This document shows, one piece after another, positions 37,601 through 47,900 of a stretch of DNA of 64,000 bases; position 1 is the stretch's first letter, and the number at the start of each line of letters is the position of its first letter. This stretch comes from Halichondria panicea. Its lineage: Eukaryota > Porifera > Demospongiae > Suberitida > Halichondriidae. The notes beneath the pieces are model-generated. The model saw only the letters and a list, made by a program, of their open reading frames with translations, was not told the DNA's origin and did not search any database. The translations under genes and the position numbers were made by a program. The stretch is taken from the NCBI RefSeq assembly GCF_963675165.1, contig NC_087378.1, positions 2,701,525 to 2,765,524 on the forward strand, read 5' to 3'.

Positions 37601-39915
37601 AACGGACACAGAGCGAACCTGATTTGATTTACGAAATCCCGGGGGAATATGACTCAAGTAGTGAAGATGAATACATGACAATGCAACCAAATATATGTCA
37701 CTCAACCGAGGCACTTGACCTAGAAATCAGCTACCCATCCAAGCCTTTCAAACGAAAGTCCAGAGCTAGCAAATTTCTGAGGCCAAAAGGTCCACCCCCT
37801 CCTCCCAAAGTAAACAAGTTATCACACCTGAAAGCACAATCTAGAGTGAAAGAGATACGAGCAAAATTAATGTCCGGCAACAATCAGTGTAATGATCATT
37901 CAAGCCACTCCAGAGGCAACAAACAACATACTCCCAAGAGCACACTTGGGCCCTTAATAGCATTGGGAGCTCCACCTAAATTTATACCGATTGCTCCCAA
38001 ACCTAAAGCCCATAAATTGATGCAGATTCAACATTCAGCTGTACAAAACAAAGTGCCAACTTCCTCGATTCCATTAATAGCTACTATATCGGGGAACGTA
38101 GACTCACTTAAAGGCATCCGAAATTCTCCTCCAAATACTCTTAAATTCAAAAAAGTGTCACCAATATCTGCTTTAACAACACCATTCCTATCTCCGCCTT
38201 CAGCCTTTAAAGCTTCTTCAGTTCCCATTGTGAAGAAAAAGCCAATATTTCCACCAAACCTCATTCCTGTTAGCCTGTTGCCTCCGCCTATAGTCACATC
38301 TTCCAGTCATCAGCAGAATGAAGTACACATACCTCCAGCCATCAGTCTGAAAAATGAATCTTTCCTCACCCCCCCTCGACTCACCCCTTCTACCCCCCCG
38401 CCCAACACCAAGCCATTACCAGTCACACCTAGTAAGCAAACTAACAGTACTGTTAATGTTAGTGAAATAACTGCTAACCTGGGCTCTTGTCAGTGTGTGT
38501 CATCTCCATCAAAACCGTCTCCTTCAACTCTGACTAAGCCAGAGAAGACTAAATCACTACCACCCACACCACCACCACCTCCTCCAATTGTAAAACCACT
38601 CATGACACCGGCACAATCCTTACCTACTAGGACATTACCATTTCTGCCAGTGAAAACAAACTCAACATCTTTATCCTCTTCACAAGTACTAACAAAGCCA
38701 TTGCCCTATTCAGGACAAAAGTCGTCATCTAGACCGTTACCTCCACTACCAATAGGGGCACTTTCTAAATCAACCCAACCCCCTCCATTTCCACCTAGCC
38801 CACCTCCTCTACAGGCACCTCTCCTTCTACTTGGACCACCCCCTCTGCAAGCACTCCAAGGTCCTCCACTTGGACCATCCCCTCCACAAACACATCCCCT
38901 TCCAGTAGGTCCACCCCCTCCACACGGACCACCTCCTCCAAAAGTACCTCCCCCTCCACCAGGCCTACCCTCTCCACACAGACCACATCCTCCAAAGGCA
39001 CCTCTCCTTCCAGGTCCACCTCCACCAAAGGCATCTCTTTTCCCATCAGGTACACCCCATCCACACGGACCACCTCCTCCAAAGGCACCTCCTCCTCCAC
39101 CAGGCCCACCCTTTCCACATGGACCACCTCCTCCAAAGGCACCTCTCCTTCCACCAGGTCCACCTCCTCCAAAGGCACCTCTTCTTCCATCAGGTCCACC
39201 CCATCCACATGGACCACCTCCTCCAAAGGCACCTCATCTGCCAATAGGTCCATCCCCTCCTCCAAAGGCACCTCACCTGCCAATAGGTCCATCCCCTCCT
39301 CCAAAGGCACCTCTTCTACCACCAGGTCCACCCTATCCACATGGAACACCTCCTCCAAAGGCACCTCCCCCTCCACCAGGTCCACCCCCTCCACATGGAC
39401 CACCTCCTCTGCCACCAGGTCCACCCCCTCCACACGGACCACCTCCTCTGCCACCAGGTCCAACCCCTCCACACGGACTACCTCCTCTGCCACCAGGTCC
39501 ACCCCCTCCACACGGACTACCTCCTCTGGCACCAGGTCCACCCCCTCCGCACGGACTACCTCCTCTGGCACCAGGTCCACCTCCTCCACACGGACTACCT
39601 CCTCTGGCACCAGGTCCACCCCCTCCGCACGGACTACCTCCTCTGCCACCAGGTCCACCTCCTCCGCACGGACTACCTCCTCTGCCACCAGGTCCACCCC
39701 CTCCACACGGACCACCTCCTCTTCCACCAGGTCCACCTCCTCCACTTCACACACAATATTCAATGCCACTGTGTCCAACAGCTTCTACAAGCATATCAAA
39801 GCCCAAAAGAAGCAAAGGCAATAGCTCACCACCAAAAGCAAAATCATTTGGATCCACTTTAGACTTAAACAGTGAACTCCTAGCCAAGTTGAAGTCAAGA
39901 ACTCGTATTGAATAA
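34618..39915 (+). CDS. Large proline-rich, tyrosine-motif scaffold with a Ras-association-like N-terminus
   Basis: Exons: 34618-34726, 34784-34832, 34885-35018, 35077-35202, 35261-35377, 35426-35511 and one huge exon 35710-39915. They close in frame to 1,608 aa. Residues about 40-145 (IRIFLGDGSHRTLSSTPSTQ, ILDRLLEKLGLSEQREKYSL, then KIYLYKISDTF) resemble a ubiquitin-fold Ras-association domain; this is inference from pattern only. The middle has a dozen tyrosine sites in acidic or SH2-docking-like contexts (ENIYENC, DEYDIVVP, NPYDVAI, ELYENNAI, EIYDVIAD, GNIYDYIHEGND, LIYEIPGEYD, EDEYMTMQP). From about residue 1230 comes a long polyproline array of PGPPPPHGLPPLA-like units, likely SH3 or profilin ligands. 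The C-terminus STLDLNSELLAKLKSRTRIE has a weak WH2 flavour. This suggests a tyrosine-kinase-to-actin or Ras adaptor. No ortholog recognised. Confidence 0.85.
38780..39752. repeat. Coding tandem repeat, mostly 39-bp (13-residue) units
   Basis: Within the last scaffold exon. From about 39370 the unit is a 39-mer, starting CCAGGTCCACCCCCTCCACA and encoding PGPPPPHGLPPLA/P, with roughly nine consecutive copies. Upstream are more irregular PPPKAPLLPPG-type units. Strong purine/pyrimidine strand asymmetry is present. Confidence 0.9.
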
Positions 39916-39992
39916 AAATTAGTAACACATTCACTAAACCAGTAATAATATGTAACACATAGTGAGCACCAACTAATGTTTGTTTGTTCTGG

Positions 39993-41311
39993 CTAGTTTG
40001 TAATATTTCGCAATTCTTTTTCTGCTGCTCCAACAAATGCAGGAAAGTTTGAATCAGTCAAACAGAGCCTGATAAAGTCACTCAGTTGGCTCACAGGAAA
40101 ATTTGTATTTGCATAAGCCTTCCCAAGACTTTTACCATCAGTGCTGACCTCCTGCAAGATATAACGGGACGTGGTGATCATTTGGTTGACTAAAGGCAAA
40201 AGAAAGTAATTTATAATTATAGGCCAGGTATAATAATATAGTAGGAAAAACTTTAATCGCAGCAATTCTCGCTCTGTGATTCAGACACAGAATGATAGTT
40301 GTTGGTTGTTGGTAGAAAATTATAGTGGAGACTACTGGCTTGTTATCAACTAGGTACGTAACAATGACGGTCAACTACATGTATATATACTACCGTGAAA
40401 AACTCACTTTGGCGAGCTCAGAAACAGACATCAAATCAAGATAGGAGCCATTGAGATTTTCTCCAGAGTCAGATTGCAATCCTTCGCTAGTTTGCATTCT
40501 GTAGTGAACATACAAACATACAATTGATCTCTATCTAGTAATAAAAAACTGTGCATACATGATAGAGGAGCCAGCTGGGAGAGTTAAGTTTGGTTCTTGG
40601 ACTTGAGAAAACATCTGGCTTTCCTCTGTAGGTGGCTGGGTAGCTTGTGAATAGGACACCATTGTAGAACTTGCACTTATATCCCTAATTGGGATCAGGG
40701 GAGACAGTTTTGAAATGCAATCATTGCAATTTTGAAGTGGTGTTTTGGTAGGAGGTTCAGCAGAAAACTTGATTCTGAATCGCCTTGAATCTTCCTATAA
40801 ACAGACACACTCACTCTATACATTGACTGCAAGTAACGTTGCCAACCTGGAGCTGATAAATAAAGAGGATACTGTCTCCCTTGCTCACACCTTTGATCCA
40901 CTTTTGTGCATCCCACAATGAGAAACTCTCCTGTTTAAGAATGGTGAATTTTCAAATTTTTATGGTATGGAATTAATACTACGCTTACGTACGTACATAG
41001 ACATGGGTTCCACGGGATATCATCAAATGATTGGAGTTGAGCAGTGCTAGTTGTATGACAGCATCTTTAGACGACATGTAATGCTGTGCAAGATATCATG
41101 CGAATAATGTGATGCTATCCTTTTGAACAGGTGAGCTGAGGTACGTCAAGAGCTCATATTTAAAATTATTTCGAAAGGCAAATAAATATATATTTTCTAC
41201 CGTCCAAGATCCTCCTTTTTTTCCTCCAGCTCCTGGTAGAGGTAGGATATCCTTGCCATCAGGAACCAGCCTTGCATACTTATCTAGTAGCCACACACCA
41301 ATTGTTGCCAT
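39993..41311 (-). CDS. REC114: REC114-like meiotic recombination protein
   Basis: REC114 works with MEI4 and IHO1 to promote SPO11-dependent meiotic double-strand breaks on chromosome axes. Exons: 41311-41201, 41083-40997, 40930-40847, 40794-40559, 40498-40408 and 40151-39993. They close in frame to 255 aa, close to the about 266 aa of mammalian REC114. The N-terminal PH-like domain shows SFSLWDAQKWIKGVSKGDSI (family pattern: SL.DA..WLK.....D) and SRRFRIKFS, with a Cys-containing helix LQNCNDCISKLSPLIPI. The middle is Ser/Gln/Thr-rich and disordered. The C-terminal helix LSDFIRLCLTDSNFPAFVGA matches the conserved REC114 C-terminal motif that binds MEI4. Its stop lies 77 bp from the stop of the scaffold gene, so the two 3' UTRs probably overlap. 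It is divergent from the PKD gene with 239 bp between start codons. Confidence 0.82.
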
Positions 41312-41550
41312 ACTGCAGTTTTCAGTTCATACTTAATTGGTAAAGAGTAGTAAAAAGAGAGCTGAGATTAGATTGAAGGAAATTAGCATATCAATTGAGA
41401 GACCCTTTACCAGATGACCAAAGCCACACATTAAGTTTCGCACAATAAGATCACTTCCGTATGAGTATTCTTAGCCACACAGTGTGTATGTCGACAAAGT
41501 AAACACTCTGGCAAGGGCAGCTAGCTTGAGAACATTAACAAGGAGTAAAC
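41312..41550. promoter_or_regulatory. Short divergent promoter interval, REC114 / KIAA0319-like
   Basis: Only 239 bp separate the two divergent start codons, so both core promoters must lie here or overlap the 5' ends. No canonical TATA box stands out. Confidence 0.45.
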
Positions 41551-44500
41551 ATGAGGCATATTGTGGCTCTTTTGGGATTTACATGTCTCCTATATTCAGG
41601 TTCGTCAGAAAACAGTGTGAATGTGTGATGTTTTATTGAACTTATAAACTGTAATAGCTACTTTATTATTTTGCTTGATTTCTTGCTTGTAGTGCAATGC
41701 TCTCACAATCAGTTAAGCAGCTCCAATAGTTGGCCATTCAACAAGGACGACGACGTGAACTCGAGGCAGTCTAATGGAAACTCATGGTCTTTCCCGACCG
41801 ACTCTGAACAACAAGAAAGTGTTAACACACAGTTTGAGTGTGGATTGGCTAACATATACCGTTCTAGTATTCCCACCGGTCGTACAAAAATGAGTAATAT
41901 TGAAACGACCGAATTGGAAAAACCTGAAGAATGTATCCAAGCATGCTGTGACATAGGCCCTGAAAAATGTCAATATGCGTGGATGTTTGCCAAAAAGTGC
42001 TTTCTGATAGGCTGTGATGAGGAGGAGAAAAATCTGTGTGAACCAATGCAGTTCCATAAAGCAGCGATTGAGTCAACCTATTACAAAGTGCAGTTGGTCA
42101 TCACTGGTATGCAAGTAATTTTTTTAATCATGTTGCTACAAAGTGCACTGTACATTATTTATGTGTGGGTGCTTGAAATAATGTATTTCCCTAGAAGTAG
42201 GCCTATTTGAAATTCAATGGCTTCCAAAAGTTATTGTTTGTGTAAATGTCATTGCTGTTGCAGTGAATGGCAACGTCTGTGTTTTGTGTCTGTACTATTA
42301 CTTCCCCCTAACAGACAATGAGAACAGTGAGACTGTGACTACTACTAGTGAAGAAACTGCTCCTACAACAGCCAGCCAATCAGAGCCCACAACTACCGCT
42401 GCTATCACAACCGCTAGTGAGAAGACCCCTGACAATCTTGTAACAGTAATGGCGCGACCAAACAAGCCCACTAAGGTGATCGACGTTACCCCTGACAGTC
42501 AGACTCCCCCCACTACCACCGTGAGACCAATCCCTGCAAGTACAACCACTGAAAAACCAAACCATGGTACAGTAAACCCTTAAACCCTGTCAATGTTAAT
42601 TTGAGCAGTCCAACCAGAGGTGTCTTACTGTACATGGTGGAAACACACATGTTAATTACTTACATGTACATGGGGGGGGGGGGGGCAGTTGTGTTTAAGA
42701 AGGTGACCTTGCTGTATGGGGTTATTTGATACATGTGTGTTAGATTCTCGTCACCCAATGTGTGTATAGCGCGCGTCAATAGTTAAGGAAATTTCATCGC
42801 TGAGTGAACTTAATTGAAGCTAATGGTCCTTGTCCTCCCAAGTTACAAAACACTATAGAACCAATAAATGGGGTTTATGTAAATTTACATGTACATCCCT
42901 GAAACTTGTATTTGTATACTTGTGCTAGCTGTTGTGTTGTTCCTGCAGGCATCATCGTGGCCACTGATGGTGACACAGACATCTCCCTCCCCACCAATAC
43001 AGCCAAGATCTATGGCAACACATGGCCCAAGCCCAAGTACCTCGGATCGTACCTCTACAAATGGGAGAAGGTGTCTGGGCCGGAGCAGGGCACCATGGTG
43101 GGCAAAGATGACAAGGATGTCACTCTAAGAGATGTGCGTTGATGGAATGTGTGATTTAATCGCTAATTGTAGTTGCTTTACTTCAAAAGAGAGTACCGTA
43201 TAGCAGGTATAATTATTTCGAGGGTGTAAATGTTCGTGGTTTTCGTGGATTAGGCATATACCCGCTATATGGTATCTTGTACATGTACACTGCACTGGCG
43301 GTGGTAGTACATCTGTATGGGTACCGTACATGTGCATGTATAATGATGGTGCTTTACGGTATCTACAATGTAGATGTATTAATATGCACTCGTTGCTTTA
43401 TAGTTTTGTTGGTTGCAAATTTATCGGGCTACTGCTCCCAACCTGTCCGTGTGTAATGTGCGTTGCGTTATGTGGAAGCATTTCTCCGTGCAGCTTGTGC
43501 CTGGTACGTACACACTGCGACTGAAAGTGACTAACTGGATGGGTAGTGACTGGGGGGAGGGGTTCATCAACATCACAGTCCACCAAGCTAGTCACGTCAA
43601 CTCACCACCAGTACCCATCATTCTGCCCTCCTCTGACGAAATGGTACGTACGTGTATATACATAATTATAAGTACTGTGTTTTGTAAGTTGCTTGTCATT
43701 GCACACAGTAAATGGGCGTTGTCTGTGTACTACTGTTGTTACTAAGTTAATTTGTTTGCTGAATAGACACATTCACTTTACTACAGACTCAGTAGTACTA
43801 TAGACAACGCCCATTTACTGTGCGCGCAATGCCAAGTAACTTGCAAAATGCAGTAGCTCTCTAATGGGTACTTCTGCTAACCGGGGTAAAAATTTCGTTC
43901 AACTCAAAAACAGTGATTTTCGTGAGTAAAATTTTTGTTTGACTTCACTGCTTGCACTGCATTGCATGTGGGGTAAGCTATGCCTACGTTTTTGTGGAGA
44001 ACAATTTCGTGGAGGTCAGCTTGCCCACAAAATAACGAATATTATACCACACTTATGTCACCACTAATTGATCTCATTGGTCAACAGCTGTAGGATATAT
44101 AGCATACAGCCCCAGGATGCACAGTTTTCAAGTTGTTTTTTAGTTTTTTCATTAATTTGTTCAAGAAAATAAGCAAAGAGAAAAGAGCCATGCTTGACAG
44201 TACTAACACTCAAAGCGACGGCAGAAACACGGAAGGTGCTCTCCAACAAGATGGCTAAGCTTCCATGGGGTGCTGTATGTGTGATAACTGTACATTTATC
44301 CTCGTTATGGACTTGTTGTACGTACATGTACATGAAGCTAGGTACTGTGGACCCCTCTTTAATGGGCACCCTGAGGAAAGGCCAACTGCATGTGATACAC
44401 CATGCAGGCCCCCAAGTCTAAATGGGCAAAACAAAACCCTTTAAAAAGCTACCTTTCTGTACATGTACATGTAGTATAAACTGTCAATCAGAGTAATGTA

Positions 44501-44907
44501 CTTTAGGTGCATCGTGTGTGGGAGTACGGATAGTACGGATGCCTGTGGCTTAAAGTACATACTTCGAGAACCGCAATGCCATGGTTAATTTGCAGGGCAA
44601 TATTCTTATAGTCGTACACTGTAGGACACCGCTCTAATATAAGACCCACTTGGAGATTCACCCATATCGCATATTCGTTTGTTTTTCGTACATTAGTCTC
44701 GCAAATGTTAATTTAGTCGTATAAATAGATGTCTTGTTTTCGGTGTTGATTCAACATGATAATTGTCGTACGTGATAACACCAACCTCTTGTTATCCGTA
44801 CTGTCAGACCTCTTGAGCTAAATTTTGAGACAGGCCACAACTCAAAGCACATACGTCCATACTAACACATGTACACACATACACGCACGCGCACACACAC
44901 ACACACA

Positions 44908-44951
<44 letters not shown>

Positions 44952-47900
44952 CACACACATACACCAGATCACCCTTCCCCAAGACTCCATTGTGCTGGAT
45001 GCTCAGTCAACCACTGATGATCGCGGAGAGGAGGGGCTGAGTTTTCACTGGGAGGAGGTGTCCGGGCCGTTGGGCTCAGACCTGGAGGCTGACACACCAG
45101 TGCTCAAACTCAGCGGACTATCAGAAGGAGTTCATGTGTACAAGTACGTGCATGGGATCCAGCTGTATGCATGTATATGATGCACCCCCCCCATACATGT
45201 ATGCATGTATATGATGCACCCCCCCCCCCCCAATACATGTATGCATGTATATGATGCACCCCCCCCCCCCCCTATACATGTATGCATGTATATGATGCAC
45301 CCCCCCCCCTATACATGTATGCATGTATATGATGCACCCCCCCCCCCTATACATGTATGCATGTATATGATGCACCCCCCCCCCCCCCCCAATACATGTA
45401 TGCATGTATATGATGCACCCCTCCCCCCCTATACATGTATGCATGTATATGATGCACCCCTCCCCCCCTATACATGTATGCATGTATATGATGCACCCCC
45501 CCCCCCCTATACATGTATGCATGTATATGATGCACCCCCCCCCTATACATGTATGCATGTATATGATGCACCCCCCCCCCCCCCCCATACATGTAATCGC
45601 ATTTACTGTATGTACAACTCTAGAGTCTGGTGTTATGTGCCAACATGTACACTGACGGTACTGCTCAGAAATGAACTAAAAAATTTACATTTATGTACAT
45701 GTATTCTACGTCTGTACACTGTTTTGGTGTATTACATGATCGGTGGTGGTATTTTAATGGTGGTGGTATCTCGTATCTGTAGCATTACACACGTACTCAA
45801 TTCTCTCCTCTCCCTTAGACTAACTGTGACTGATTCTGACGGAGCTGCAGCTGTGGCCACTGCCAAAGTGACTGTGTTGGTTGACAAGGACTACCCTCCC
45901 ATTGCCCACGCTGGAAATCCTGTCGTCTTACACCTGCCCAATAACGAGGCCACTCTCGATGGAAGTGCCAGCAAGGACGAGGTGGGCTACTAATCAGGGA
46001 TATTGTGGGATATAGTGGGTAGCATTTAGGGTAAATTTTATCTTGTAAAATTGATGCATTATGTAGTGCTTCTCTTTTCCGCCAGTACTGGTAGAGCAAT
46101 CCTAAGAATCCCCACTGTTAAAATAATAACCTTGTTTTCAGGAAACTAAACCCACAACAGGATTTTCCTCATGCCATTGGTATAGAAGGGTCCATTTTGG
46201 TGTTAGTATTCTCAGGGCTTTACATATGTGTACTAGCTGTATGTACTGTATTGAAGCGTAGATAGAGTTCTGGTGTATGCACTTGGTCATAAAACCATAT
46301 GGTCAGAATTTGAGATGTGAGGTAGCTACTTTGTACTAGAGTAATTGCACATAAACTTGTGCGAAGTTGTGCTTCTTGTAACCGAATTTGGGATTTTCTT
46401 GTACTCCATGCCCATGGTTACATATAAGCTTATGAATTGTCATATGCCAGGGTAAACTAAAATACAAGTGGACATACCTGTCTGGCCCTGGTGGGGGAGA
46501 CATGGAGGGGGCCAACACAGCCACGCTATATGTGAAGAACCTCATACTGGGCAACCATCAGTACCAACTCACTGTCACCGACTCTTCTGGCCAGATCGCT
46601 GCCGACACAGTGTCTGTGATTGTACTGTCTGAGGACAACAAGCCACCTGTAGCCAATGCTGGTAGAGACATGACTGTGGTGTCCCCTGTGTCCAGTGTCG
46701 TGCTGAGTGCGGTAGGCAGCAGTGATGACTATTTGATCAGCAGTTTTAAATGGACGCAGTTGGAGTGAGTGCAGTACTTACATGTGCATGTCATTGTGTG
46801 TAGCTTAGTATGTGTTAGTATGTATAGTAGCAGTGAATAAGCAGAGAACTTAGTTTCAGGGTGCATGCTGATGCGCATGTGTACGGTAGATGGTATTAGT
46901 GAAGGTGAAATGCTCGAGTTAATGTTTACTATTTCAAAAGCACTAGTAAACTGTTTACTGTTCTCACTTCACCAGCATTGGCAGCTTTAATTGATACTGT
47001 AGCTGCTGTAAAGTTATGTTCAGTGTGTGAGTGTGTGTACCCCCCTCCTTCAGCGGCCCGACTGATGTCACTCTGAGTGGAGTGGACTCACTAAACCTCA
47101 CTGTGTCTGGGCTCCACATTGATGAGGTTGTCGGCTCTCCAACTTACTTTCACTTCTTGCTCACCGTGACTGACTATCGCAACCTCACCGACACCTCTAA
47201 AGTACAGGTCACATTCAGAAAAGGTATGTCTACGTACATGTGTCACTATATAAATAATGTACATACTCTTCCACATTTACACACAGTTTGAATGTTCCCA
47301 TTGACTTTTGTGATTGATTTCTGTCCCTCTTTACTCGCTATGCAGACCCTCACATTCCTCCCGTGGCTTTGGCTGGTCCTGACATCAACATCACCCTGCC
47401 TCAGTCAGCTGTGGTCCTGGACGGTACTGGTAGTCATGACGACTTTGGTATCGTCTCATACCAGTGGAGCAGGGCAAAGGACAGCCCAGCTGCTGGGGTG
47501 AGCATTTTGTTGTCATGCATGTTGTTCATGATTGTCTTGTATATCGTATAGCGTGTAAGTTTCGTGGGGTAAAAAATTCGTTCCACTCGAGAAACGGTGG
47601 TTTTCCTGAGTAAAAATTTCGTTTAGTCTCATTTCCTGCACTGCATTCCGGTAAGCCACGCCTACGTTAAAATTTCTTGGAGGTCAGCTTGCCCACGAAA
47701 ATAATGAATATTTTACCCACACGAAAATTACCCGCTATTCATTTCCTGCACTGCATTCCGGTAAGCCACGCCTACGTTAAAATTTCTTGGAGGTCAGCTT
47801 GCCCACGAAAATAATGAATATTTTACCCACACGAAAATTACCCGCTATACGGTAACTGAGGTTGGTGTGCACTCTGAGCTCTTGACATTGGTCTAGACGT

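Noticed and set aside
38795-39778. Long minus-strand open frame (327 codons) opposite the scaffold gene, rich in Val/Glu
   Set aside because: It is the antisense of the proline-rich repeat; codon bias in CCN-rich repeats leaves the complementary strand open. No start context, splice support or independent protein features.
39341-39862. Plus-strand frame of His/Leu-rich repeats in the scaffold gene
   Set aside because: Alternate frame of the same 39-bp tandem array; the main 1,408-codon frame is in phase with the upstream exons.
45121-45993. Open frames over the C-rich minisatellite on both strands (HHIHAYMY and CIIYMHTCIG repeats)
   Set aside because: Pure by-products of the intronic minisatellite. 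The real PKD exons end at 45143 and resume at 45819 in a different context.
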